Assembly (NCBI GenBank): GCA_027004335.1
Contig: JALTID010000010.1
Span: forward strand, 1 to 15,575
Direction of reading: 5' to 3'
DNA length: 15,575 bases
Source: JALTID01 sp027004335 [NCBI: bacterium]
GTDB taxonomy: Bacteria; JALSQH01
Part shown: positions 8,164 to 15,224 of the stretch, piece by piece
How the letters are laid out: each line of letters starts with the position of its first letter
How positions within the stretch are numbered: the first letter of the stretch is position 1
The notes under the pieces: generated by a model
The model's input: only the letters and a program-made list of their open reading frames with translations
The model's database searches: none
What the model was told of the DNA's origin: nothing
Program-made: the position numbers and the translations under genes

Positions 8164-9062
8164 TCTTCTGGTGGCTGATATATCCCGGGTTTTTCTTCAA
8201 TTACTTCTTTCAATATGCGAGCAAGTTTTTCTTCCTGACCCACAGACATCAGGTGAACACCATCTCCAAATTCTGCCACGGAGTAGATAAGGTCTTTGAC
8301 TATTTTTATTCCCTCTTCTGCTGGGTCGTATGATCTATCCAGAATTTCAATTAGATGATCAGGAACTCTTACCCCTGGGACCTTTGCATTAAGGAATCTT
8401 GCCATCTTTGCAGATTTCAGAAGTAGTATCCCTGCGAGGATGTATGTATTCATTTTTTTCGCTTCCTTATAAAATTTATGGAAAATATCAACATCGTATA
8501 CAGCCTGTGTCTGGATAAACTGAACTCCTGCTTTCACTTTTTTTTCCAGCCTGAGAAGCTGCAGTTCCATATTGGCCGAGCATGGGTTGATGACTCCTCC
8601 TATGAAATAATCTGTCTTCCCGTCCAGAGGATGATCATTAAAATCATGTCCCTCATTCAATTTTTTTATGGTTGAGATAAGAGTGAATGAGTCAAGATCA
8701 AAAACTGGCTTTGCCTGTGGATGATCCCCTGATGAGATATGGTCACCTGTGAGGGCAAGAACATTTCTTATTCCCAGTGCATATGCTCCAAGAAGTTCGG
8801 ACTGCAGGGCAAGACGGTTTCTGTCTCTACAGGTTAGCTGCATAATTGGTTCAACCCCCCCCTGAAGTAGAATAGATGCTGAAGCCACAGGACTCATTTT
8901 TACAATGGCTCGCTGGTTATCGGTAAGATTAACAGCTACTGCTTTGCCTCTGTAAAGATTTGCACTGCGCTTTAATTTCTCACTGCTTGTCCCCTTTGGA
9001 GGACCTGCCTCTGCAGTGATTACAAATTTTCCACCCTTCAGATAATCTTTCAACAAGCTCAT
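8160..9062 (-). CDS. metF: Methylenetetrahydrofolate reductase, MetF
   Basis: A 300-residue flavoprotein-type TIM barrel that reduces 5,10-methylene-THF to 5-methyl-THF. Visible family features are the N-terminal catalytic Glu (E18 in TAEAGPP), a folate-site loop VLALTGDH with D107, the segment GGVINPC (155-161) and the barrel strand FIQTQAVYD (182-190). It lacks the C-terminal regulatory domain of eukaryotic enzymes, as usual in bacteria. The metV stop and metF start touch with no gap, and AAAGGGG sits 6 bases upstream inside the metV end, so the two are translationally linked. Pairing with MetV suggests an acetogen-like MetVF complex using an iron-sulfur partner rather than a stand-alone NADH enzyme, although this could equally serve methionine synthesis. 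The TAG stop overlaps the lpxC stop tail to tail. Confidence 0.93.
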   Translation of the reverse strand: MSLLKDYLKGGKFVITAEAGPPKGTSSEKLKRSANLYRGKAVAVNLTDNQRAIVKMSPVASASILLQGGVEPIMQLTCRDRNRLALQSELLGAYALGIRNVLALTGDHISSGDHPQAKPVFDLDSFTLISTIKKLNEGHDFNDHPLDGKTDYFIGGVINPCSANMELQLLRLEKKVKAGVQFIQTQAVYDVDIFHKFYKEAKKMNTYILAGILLLKSAKMARFLNAKVPGVRVPDHLIEILDRSYDPAEEGIKIVKDLIYSVAEFGDGVHLMSVGQEEKLARILKEVIEEKPGIYQPPED

Positions 9063-9716
9063 TTATAGCCCCTTTAAAAAGAGTTTAGAAGGTTTGGATG
9101 ATTTTGAAAAATCTCTTGGTTCTCTCAACTTGGTGAAATTTGCAAGTTGCCCTCTCTCTTTTAGCTTTTCATAGATTTCCACCCACACGCATTTCATCTC
9201 TGGATTTACTTCACAATTGCCGTTTTCCAGAACTCCTCCGCATGGTCCGTTCAAAAGACCCTTTGGACACCTTGTTACAGGGCAGATCCCCGCTGTTTCG
9301 TTTAGTATGCAATGACCACACATTGAGCAATATTCAGTGAATCTACCATATCTCTGAATTGTCCCGAGGAAAAGGGTATCAACAGCGGTAAATACAGGTA
9401 TATCTGTGGCACTGGCTACTGCCTGAACCCCTGCGCCGCATGCCATAACGAGTATTGCCTCTGTGTCTTTAATTTCTTCTTTATGAATTCTTAATTCTTT
9501 CTTCACAAGGGGAATATGGCAAGTTTCTTTTGGGACAACCCAGCCGGTAATTTTCTTTCCCGATTTTTCAAGCTGTTTTTTCATCTCCATTACTTCTTTT
9601 TCCCCGCCAGCATGAGCCGCTGTGGCACATTCTCCACATCCCATCAGAAAGATATTTTCATACATGGAAAGTACTTCGATAATTTCTTCGAAGGGCTTCA
9701 ATTTGCTAACTATCAT
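9063..9716 (-). CDS. metV: MetV, MTHFR C-terminal-domain Fe-S partner of MetF
   Basis: A 217-residue cysteine-rich protein of the MTHFR C-terminal family. Cysteines sit at 27, 30, 66, 93, 130, 133, 136, 145, 150, 159, 168 and 176. They include an N-terminal MGCGEC and a ferredoxin-like CSMCGHC (130-136), followed by the family signature CPVTRCPKGLLNGPCGG (145-161). In acetogens, MetV binds iron-sulfur clusters, forms a complex with MetF and may receive electrons for it. The gene abuts metF with no gap. It has its own predicted promoter in the 48-base gap after the HAD gene, with the -10 only 9 bases before ATG 9716 and no Shine-Dalgarno. No other Wood-Ljungdahl gene is present in the window, so the pathway context remains inferred. 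Confidence 0.9.
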   Translation of the reverse strand: MIVSKLKPFEEIIEVLSMYENIFLMGCGECATAAHAGGEKEVMEMKKQLEKSGKKITGWVVPKETCHIPLVKKELRIHKEEIKDTEAILVMACGAGVQAVASATDIPVFTAVDTLFLGTIQRYGRFTEYCSMCGHCILNETAGICPVTRCPKGLLNGPCGGVLENGNCEVNPEMKCVWVEIYEKLKERGQLANFTKLREPRDFSKSSKPSKLFLKGL

Positions 9717-9725
9717 GATTAAAAT

Positions 9726-9754
9726 AATTTACCAGAATGGGGGAAAATTATCAA
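9726..9754 (-). promoter_or_regulatory. Promoter of metV-metF, apparently leaderless
   Basis: On the minus strand, TTGATA (9754-9749), a 17-base spacer and TAAATT (9731-9726) lie in the gap between the HAD gene and metV. Nine bases separate the -10 from ATG 9716, so transcripts should begin about 2-3 bases before the start codon. Readthrough from the helicase/HAD unit is also possible. Confidence 0.5.
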
Positions 9755-9764
9755 TTAAACAGAA

Positions 9765-10412
9765 TCATTCAACGGGAGGAAGAATACTTAAAAGTTCAGA
9801 AATTGAATCTATTACGAATTCAGGGTGGTATTCTTTTGCAATCTTTTCTGAATCTCCGTAGCCATAAGCTACCAGTATGGAATGGACTCCTGCCCGTTTT
9901 GCTACTATCATATCATTTACACCATCTCCCACGATATAGGTGTTTTCTCTTGTTGAATTTGTGGAGGATAGAATAAATTCAGCAGTTTCTGAGGCAGGTT
10001 TTTTTACAGGAAGAGTATCTTCACCTACCACAAATGAAAAAATGTGAGTAAGGCCGAAGTAATTTAATATTTTGTTTACAATTCTCTCTGGCTTATTTGT
10101 CAAAATGGCAAGATTATAGTTTCTATTTTTCAATTCGGAAAGAGTAGTTCTTACATCCGGATAAAGATGGGTGTATTTTACCGGGTTTTTTTCATATACC
10201 CTCAGAAATTTTTTGCGAAGATTCTCCGGAGAGGGGTATTCCGGAAGAGCTCTTTCCAGCAGCTTATTTACCCCGTCCCCGATATAAGAAGTTATCTCTT
10301 CAATCGTTTTTTCTCCATACCCGAGTTCCTTCCTTAGTAAATTAACATTGTAGGCTATATCCCGATTGGTATCTGCAAGAGTTCCGTCAAAGTCAAATAT
10401 GACCAGCTTCAT
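9765..10412 (-). CDS. HAD-family phosphatase, phosphoglycolate phosphatase-like
   Basis: A 215-residue HAD hydrolase with all four motifs: DFDGT (7-11, nucleophile D7 and acid/base D9), T105 in LTNKP, K138 in VKKP, and GDGVND (162-167) with the metal ligand aspartates D163 and D167. The helical cap between about residues 15 and 80 gives it the Gph/PGP layout, whose members remove phosphate from 2-phosphoglycolate formed during DNA 3'-end repair or oxygenation. Substrate range in this family is wide, so the exact substrate is not certain. The start ATG at 10412 has a clear GGAGGA site and overlaps the helicase gene by 20 bases. A phosphatase clearing phosphoglycolate from damaged ends would fit beside a repair-type helicase, but that is inference. 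Confidence 0.88.
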   Translation of the reverse strand: MKLVIFDFDGTLADTNRDIAYNVNLLRKELGYGEKTIEEITSYIGDGVNKLLERALPEYPSPENLRKKFLRVYEKNPVKYTHLYPDVRTTLSELKNRNYNLAILTNKPERIVNKILNYFGLTHIFSFVVGEDTLPVKKPASETAEFILSSTNSTRENTYIVGDGVNDMIVAKRAGVHSILVAYGYGDSEKIAKEYHPEFVIDSISELLSILPPVE

Positions 10413-12846
10413 TTTTTTCCTCCAGAAATTCTCTTATTTTTATCAGAATTTCTTTAGATTTTCCACTTATTATATTGGAACTCTGGAGAGATTCCGTAAG
10501 GAATCTACCATAACTTCTTGTTATTATTCTCTTATCAAGTATTATGACTACTCCTTTGTCTTTTGTGGTCCTTATTAGTCTTCCTGCTCCCTGCTTTAGT
10601 TTCAGTGCTGCAATGGGGATTGAGTATTCTTTAAATTCATTTCCTCCCCTATTCCTTATTAGTCTTGCCCTCGCACGATAAAGAGGATCAGTTGGCACGG
10701 GAAAGGGAAGTCTTGTTATGATGACAGTTGATAATTTTTCTCCAGCAACATCCACTCCTTCCCAGAAACTGTCTGTACCAAAAAGAACAGCCTTCTCTCC
10801 TTTCTTGAATATCTCCAGAAGCTTTTTCCTTGCAAATTGCCCCTGTTTGAGGAGAAGGAAGTTTTCATTATCAAGCTCATGGAAGATTTTTGAATAAAAA
10901 CTGTTCAACATGGAATATGAAGTAAAAAGAAGAAAAGTCCTCCCGTGAGAGATTCTTATAATTTCCTTTGCAAATTCAGAAGCTTCTACGGAGAACCCCG
11001 CTTTATCAACCTCTGGGATATCGGAGGGGACAAAAATTTCCATCTGTTTTTCGTAGTCAAATGGTGAGGGAAGAACTATTTCAACAGTATTATCAAACTG
11101 TTCCAGACCTGCCCAATCTTTAAAAAATGAGAAGTCACTATTGACGGAAAGTGTTGCAGAAGTGATGATTACACTTTTTTTGCCTGCGTAAAACTGATTG
11201 AGTTCTTCACTTACATCAACGGGTTGGATTTTGAACTTGATCCCATTTTCTCCCTTTCTTTTAGAGGCTTCCAGCACACATAGGAGATTCATGTCTTCAC
11301 CGGAGAAAAAGTCTTTCAGGACTGATGAATATTCTAAAAATCTTGATGCCTTCGCTTTTATCTCTTTTGATGTAAGTTCATCCACTTTTTTTAGCTGATC
11401 AGAGATTCTTATTAATTTTTCTGCACTTTTGCTTAGAATTTCTGTTAGATAAGCTATCTGGGGATAAATGCTGGAAAAATTTTTTACTTTGTACTGGAGC
11501 TCTTCCATGGGTATGACAACTGATTCTTCTTCAAATTCAATGTTCTCAAAGATTTTTTTGAAAAAACTTTCACCTGCTGAAATGAGTTTTGAGATGAGTA
11601 TTGTCGTATCTGAGACGAGCCCGGGTGAAATTTTATCAGAGATGATGGGAATAAGTCCTAAATTTCTCTTTTTCTTTTTTCCTTTGGTACGGTATAATCT
11701 TCCGGCGATTCTTTTTAGGCCCGCCAGCGAAAAACTCCTTTCTAACTGAGATCTAAATGCTTCTTCAAGATGGTGCCCCTCGTCAAAGATTATCCTCTGA
11801 TATTCAGGTATGACAGAATTATCTCCCATCTGTTTTTTCAAAAAATAGTCTGCAAATGTGAGATGGTGATTGACCACGATAATATTACTGGTGAGGCTCC
11901 TCTTTCTGCTTTTAAAGTAAAAACACTCATCAGGGTAGTACTTACATCTGTTGCCTATGCAGGTATCCCCTGTAGCTGCTACTTCTTCCCAGAGTTCGTC
12001 CGGGACAGAAGTGGTGAGATCCGAGCGGGTTCCTGATGTAGTATGCTCTGCCCACTGCTTTAATACTTTTAAGTGTTCTTTTTTACTGTTTTCAGGTAAT
12101 AACAGTGAGGACGAAGCAACTATTTTTTCCAGTCTCAGTTTACATAAGTAGTTTCCTCTTCCCTTCAATATTGAAATCTTAAGCGTTCCATTCTTAATTT
12201 TTTTGTTGAGGGAATGAAAATCTGATATTATCTGTTCCTGAAGGTTTATTGTGTATGTTGAAAGTATAATTTTTTCAGTGTTTTTTTCCGACCATTCCAT
12301 AGATGGAATAAGGTAAGCCCATGTTTTACCTGTACCTGTTCCTGCTTCAATAAGTGCTATTTTGTTTTCGTTGAATGCCTCAACAACTTTTGTAAGCATA
12401 ATTTTCTGTGATTCTCTTTCCTCAATCTGAGAAGAGAGGGACCTGCTACTTGCAGGGGTAAGGTATTCAATTAATTTTTCTGCGTTAATTGGTGTCACTT
12501 CTTTAAATACAGGCCTGACAACGACATTGACTTTTTTCACATTATTGTCAATGATATAAAAGCCTACAAGATTATTTCCCAGAAACCCTGCAACACTTAT
12601 ATCTGCGTCCGATGGGGTAAGGTCCCCGGATGGGTGGTTGTGAATGACTACCACATTAGGTCCTTCAATGTTAAGAATGGCAGGAGTTGAGTGAATGTTT
12701 CCCCGAGTTAATATTTCAATAGAACTAACTTTACCACTTTCATCAAGGAATCCGAGGAAGAGAACCTCGTTCAGATCATTTTCTTCTATGGCTTCTTTTA
12801 TCTGAAATATTGTGTTGGAAGAAAATATTTCTGAGGAATCATACAT
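10393..12846 (-). CDS. JAMM/RadC-like domain fused to a DinG/XPD-type Fe-S helicase
   Basis: An 817-residue two-part protein. Residues about 25-112 form a JAB/MPN domain like the C-terminal half of RadC, with a full JAMM set: E44, H69-x-H71, S79 and D82 in HNHPSGDLTPSDAD. From about 140 on it is a superfamily 2 helicase of the DinG/XPD group. Walker A is EAGTGTGKT (167-175). Four cysteines (C235, C296, C301, C308) are spaced like the DinG 4Fe-4S ligands. The DEAH box reads DEGH (355-358), and motif VI is QGAGRLIR near the C-terminus. DinG-like enzymes unwind DNA 5' to 3', including R-loops and structured DNA. The JAMM part could be a peptidase or only structural. The ATG at 12846 lacks a Shine-Dalgarno and follows the small gene's stop by 11 bases, so coupling is likely. 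The HAD gene overlaps its 3' end. Confidence 0.9.
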   Translation of the reverse strand: MYDSSEIFSSNTIFQIKEAIEENDLNEVLFLGFLDESGKVSSIEILTRGNIHSTPAILNIEGPNVVVIHNHPSGDLTPSDADISVAGFLGNNLVGFYIIDNNVKKVNVVVRPVFKEVTPINAEKLIEYLTPASSRSLSSQIEERESQKIMLTKVVEAFNENKIALIEAGTGTGKTWAYLIPSMEWSEKNTEKIILSTYTINLQEQIISDFHSLNKKIKNGTLKISILKGRGNYLCKLRLEKIVASSSLLLPENSKKEHLKVLKQWAEHTTSGTRSDLTTSVPDELWEEVAATGDTCIGNRCKYYPDECFYFKSRKRSLTSNIIVVNHHLTFADYFLKKQMGDNSVIPEYQRIIFDEGHHLEEAFRSQLERSFSLAGLKRIAGRLYRTKGKKKKRNLGLIPIISDKISPGLVSDTTILISKLISAGESFFKKIFENIEFEEESVVIPMEELQYKVKNFSSIYPQIAYLTEILSKSAEKLIRISDQLKKVDELTSKEIKAKASRFLEYSSVLKDFFSGEDMNLLCVLEASKRKGENGIKFKIQPVDVSEELNQFYAGKKSVIITSATLSVNSDFSFFKDWAGLEQFDNTVEIVLPSPFDYEKQMEIFVPSDIPEVDKAGFSVEASEFAKEIIRISHGRTFLLFTSYSMLNSFYSKIFHELDNENFLLLKQGQFARKKLLEIFKKGEKAVLFGTDSFWEGVDVAGEKLSTVIITRLPFPVPTDPLYRARARLIRNRGGNEFKEYSIPIAALKLKQGAGRLIRTTKDKGVVIILDKRIITRSYGRFLTESLQSSNIISGKSKEILIKIREFLEEKNEAGHI

Positions 12847-12857
12847 TTAGTTCAGTT

Positions 12858-12998
12858 TTAATCCTCAATATCTTCCGGAACTTCCTGCTGGAGAATGAGT
12901 TTCCTATAAAGTTTTTCCCCCGTAACGAATAATTTTACCACACCATCTAAGAGGTTACCCAGAAAAATCACAAAAATCAGCCGGAATAGAAAAACCAT
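12858..12998 (-). CDS. Small membrane peptide, 46 residues, unknown function
   Basis: A short gene whose product begins MVFLFRLIFVIFLGNLLDGV, a single hydrophobic segment (residues 2-17 or so), then a mixed basic stretch with KLYRK and an acidic tail ending PEDIED. The start is strongly supported: GGAGGTGA lies 3 bases before ATG 12998, and a full-consensus promoter sits about 30 bases upstream. The stop is TAA at 12858-12860, 11 bases before the helicase gene, so it heads that operon. I do not recognise the family. The layout (one N-terminal membrane segment plus a charged tail) suggests a bitopic inner-membrane peptide. It could also act mainly as a translated leader coupling ribosomes to the helicase gene. 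Confidence 0.75.
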   Translation of the reverse strand: MVFLFRLIFVIFLGNLLDGVVKLFVTGEKLYRKLILQQEVPEDIED

Positions 12999-13021
12999 CT
13001 TCACCTCCGCCTGAGATGGTT
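12993..13021 (-). promoter_or_regulatory. Hairpin at the predicted 5' end of the small-peptide/helicase mRNA
   Basis: On the minus strand AACCATCT (13021-13014) pairs perfectly with AGATGGTT (13000-12993) across a 13-base loop. The loop carries the Shine-Dalgarno GGAGGTGA and the 3' arm contains the ATG. With transcription starting near 13022, the hairpin would form at or very near the 5' end of the RNA. It may tune translation or protect the message; a protein operator is the alternative. Confidence 0.5.
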
Positions 13022-13028
13022 AGAATAA

Positions 13029-13057
13029 ATTATAGTCATACTTGTCTTACCTGTCAA
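13029..13057 (-). promoter_or_regulatory. Full-consensus sigma-70 promoter of the small-peptide/helicase operon
   Basis: On the minus strand, TTGACA (13057-13052), exactly 17 bases, then TATAAT (13034-13029). Both hexamers match consensus. The -35 overlaps the end of the upstream SH3b gene and contains its TGA stop. Confidence 0.85.
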
Positions 13058-13902
13058 ACTTTAGGCTTAATAGTTTTTACAAGCTCCTCCGGGGATAGTT
13101 CTTTCATCTCTTCCTCTACTTCCCCGCTGTATTTCCACACTCTGTGTCTAACAAGACCATAGATAAGAGGTAATATCAGAAGGAGAATCGCAATTGCATC
13201 TGTTTTATCCCTCTTTTTCCCTTTTTCGCCGGGTGAAAACACCTCTAAGACGGCAAGAGCGAAGAGGGTTGTTAGGGGGATCTTGGTAATGAGGGCAAGG
13301 AGTGTTTTGACTATTGAACCGTTATCCCTATATGTGTTTATAATTATCCAGATAAGCATACCTAACTCTACAAGAGCTACAATGACAAAGTATGCCTTGT
13401 AAAGTAGGTTTGAATTGAAGTATATGAGAATATGACCACCTGCTAAAAGAGCGATAAAGGGAAACAGGATCAAGGATGCATTTACTGTTACATCTCTATA
13501 ATCTCTGAAGACCACAACGACTTTCGTAAATCCTAAAATTATGCCTAAAACTATCAGGAGAAAAAATGTGGTAAGAAAATATTTTTCTATAAAATAGTTA
13601 AAATAAAAGCTAAGAGTTTCTTTGAGGCCATGGGGAGTAACATCTTCCAATGTAAGGGTCTTAACATATCCTTTAGCACCATTTCCAATTTTAACGGGGA
13701 CCCAACCGTTTACAATTTTTTCTTTCTCAGTAAAAATGTAGTCTCCTTCTGATAGCTGTCCGATCACCTGACTCTTTAGTGATGGCTTTGCCCTCACATT
13801 TACAGCTTCTTTCTTAACTTTAAATATGCTCCTTTCTGCGTGGAGGGAGGAGAAAGGAACAAACATAAGAAAAATCACCAGAAAAAGAAACCCTCTTTTC
13901 AA
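13054..13902 (-). CDS. Secreted SH3b domain followed by a multi-pass membrane domain
   Basis: A 282-residue protein of unknown role. Residues 1-22 form a signal peptide ending SLHA. Residues about 26-85 are a bacterial SH3 domain, with the typical phrases AVNVRAKPSLKSQVIGQL, GDYIF and NGWVPVKIGNGAKGYVK; such domains usually bind peptidoglycan or extracytoplasmic partners. About five hydrophobic segments follow (roughly 108-131, 140-162, 168-190, 199-221 and 234-251), then a charged tail ending LVKTIKPKV. With the signal cleaved and the SH3b domain outside, five passes would put the tail in the cytoplasm. The start is TTG 13902 behind a weak AAAGGGAAAA site; no better start exists in frame. 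It is divergent from the nitroreductase gene, and its stop lies in the next promoter. I know no characterised protein with this layout. Confidence 0.8.
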   Translation of the reverse strand: MKRGFLFLVIFLMFVPFSSLHAERSIFKVKKEAVNVRAKPSLKSQVIGQLSEGDYIFTEKEKIVNGWVPVKIGNGAKGYVKTLTLEDVTPHGLKETLSFYFNYFIEKYFLTTFFLLIVLGIILGFTKVVVVFRDYRDVTVNASLILFPFIALLAGGHILIYFNSNLLYKAYFVIVALVELGMLIWIIINTYRDNGSIVKTLLALITKIPLTTLFALAVLEVFSPGEKGKKRDKTDAIAILLLILPLIYGLVRHRVWKYSGEVEEEMKELSPEELVKTIKPKV

Positions 13903-13923
13903 GTTATTTTCCCTTTTTTTATT

Positions 13924-13952
13924 ATTTTACACCAGAGGAAGGGAATATACAA
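13924..13952 (-). promoter_or_regulatory. Candidate promoter of the SH3b membrane-protein gene
   Basis: On the minus strand, TTGTAT (13952-13947), 17 bases, then TAAAAT (13929-13924). The predicted start near 13917 gives a leader of about 15 bases containing AAAGGG. The match is moderate, and the region is very AT-rich. Confidence 0.45.
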
Positions 13953-13971
13953 CATTAGGTTAGATCCTTCT

Positions 13972-14000
13972 TTGAAATTTCCCATGAGTTGTTATAAAAT
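13972..14000 (+). promoter_or_regulatory. Promoter of the nitroreductase-crp unit, apparently leaderless
   Basis: TTGAAA (13972-13977), 17 bases, then TAAAAT (13995-14000), ending 9 bases before ATG 14010. TATAAA at 13993-13998 is an overlapping alternative. No Shine-Dalgarno precedes the ATG; GGAGGG occurs only just inside the coding region. Confidence 0.5.
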
Positions 14001-14009
14001 AAATTTAAG

Positions 14010-14546
14010 ATGGAGGGAAGAGAATTTGTAGAAAGTGTAATTTTTGGAAGAAGAAGTGTAAGAAAATTTAAAAAGGCCCCTGTTCCTGATGAGTATATTG
14101 AACTGATTCTTAAAGCTGCGATGGCTGCTCCTTCTGCCTGGAACAGGCAACCATGGGCTTTTATTGTGGTAAAAACTGAGAAACAACGAAAGCAGCTTGC
14201 AGGTATTCACAGATATGCGCGAATGTGTGCGGAGGCACCTGTGGTTATTTCTGTTGTAGGTAATGAAGCTGATGAAAAGTGGATTGAAGGTTGCAGTGCA
14301 GCGACTGAGAATATTTTACTCACTGTTCATGCTCTTGGTCTTGGAGCAGTTTGGGTGGATATAAGGGGGGTTTCCTATGGCAGCCCTAACGATGAACTTG
14401 TTGCAAAGAAAATATTAAATGTTCCTGGAAAATGGCGTGTTTTAAATCTCATCCCTATAGGTTACCCGGAAGAAGAAAAATCCCCACGCACCCAGTATAA
14501 CCATGCAAAAATATTTTATGAAGAATTCGGGATAAGGAAGGATTAA
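14010..14546 (+). CDS. Nitroreductase-family flavoprotein
   Basis: A 178-residue FMN-dependent oxidoreductase of the small nitroreductase type, usually a homodimer using NAD(P)H. FMN-site features are the N-terminal RRSVRKF (14-20), PSAWNRQPW (41-49), the helix SAATENILLTVHALGLGA (about 96-113) that binds flavin in this family, and a C-terminal LIPIGYPEE. Physiological substrates are rarely known for these enzymes; they reduce quinones, flavins or nitro compounds in vitro. The stop touches the start of the Crp-family gene with no gap, so the two are cotranscribed, and the regulator may respond to a related redox or metabolic signal. The ATG lacks a Shine-Dalgarno. Confidence 0.9.
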   Translation: MEGREFVESVIFGRRSVRKFKKAPVPDEYIELILKAAMAAPSAWNRQPWAFIVVKTEKQRKQLAGIHRYARMCAEAPVVISVVGNEADEKWIEGCSAATENILLTVHALGLGAVWVDIRGVSYGSPNDELVAKKILNVPGKWRVLNLIPIGYPEEEKSPRTQYNHAKIFYEEFGIRKD

Positions 14547-15224
14547 ATGGTTAGAGATGTTTTAAAATCTTTTCCTCTTTTTGCTGACCTTGATGATGAA
14601 GAACTAACTGATATTGAGAAAATAGTAATGACTAAGAAATTTTCAAAAGATGAGATAATTCTTTACCAGTTTGATCCTGGTGATTCTCTCTATATGATTG
14701 CCGGCGGAAGAGTAAAAGTGGTTCTTTTCAGTAAAGATGGAAAGGAAGTTCTTCTATCCACTCTTGGGACAAGTGATTTTTTTGGGGAGATGTCCCTTCT
14801 TGATGGGATGCCCAGATCTGCCTCTGTTGTTGCTCTTGAAGATTCTGAACTTATCGTTTTAAAAAGAAGAGATTTTCTTGATCTGATAAGAAATCATCCC
14901 GAGATTGCCCTGAAAATTCTAACAGAATTGAGCAGACGCTTACGGGAAGCAGATAGAAAAATAGGAAGTCTTATTCTCATGGATGTTTACGGCAGAGTGG
15001 CGAGGCTCCTTCTTGATCTTGCAGAGAAAGAGGGTAAAAAAATAAATGGTGAGATTGTCATTGAAAAAAGGTTAAAGCACAAAGATATTGCTAGCATGGT
15101 AGGTGCCAGCAGGGAGACTGTCTCCAGAGTCTTAAGAGATTTTGCCCAGAGTGGGTTCATAACTGTTGATAATAAAAGGATAATAATTCACCAATCTGGA
15201 ACAGACATTGAGAACAAAATTTGA
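14547..15224 (+). CDS. Crp/Fnr-family transcription regulator
   Basis: A 225-residue regulator with an N-terminal cyclic-nucleotide-binding beta-roll (about 10-115), a dimerisation helix (about 118-140) and a C-terminal winged helix (about 145-216) with recognition helix SRETVSRVLRDF (188-199). The phosphate-binding cassette FGEMSLLDGMPRSASV keeps G80, E81, R90 and S91, the positions that hold cAMP in CRP, so a cyclic nucleotide ligand is plausible. There is no N-terminal cysteine cluster for an Fnr Fe-S centre. GGAAGG precedes ATG 14547, which follows the nitroreductase stop directly. Its 3' end overlaps the probable ispE start by 17 bases. No TGTGA-N6-TCACA site was seen in the intergenic gaps, so its targets are unknown. 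Confidence 0.93.
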   Translation: MVRDVLKSFPLFADLDDEELTDIEKIVMTKKFSKDEIILYQFDPGDSLYMIAGGRVKVVLFSKDGKEVLLSTLGTSDFFGEMSLLDGMPRSASVVALEDSELIVLKRRDFLDLIRNHPEIALKILTELSRRLREADRKIGSLILMDVYGRVARLLLDLAEKEGKKINGEIVIEKRLKHKDIASMVGASRETVSRVLRDFAQSGFITVDNKRIIIHQSGTDIENKI

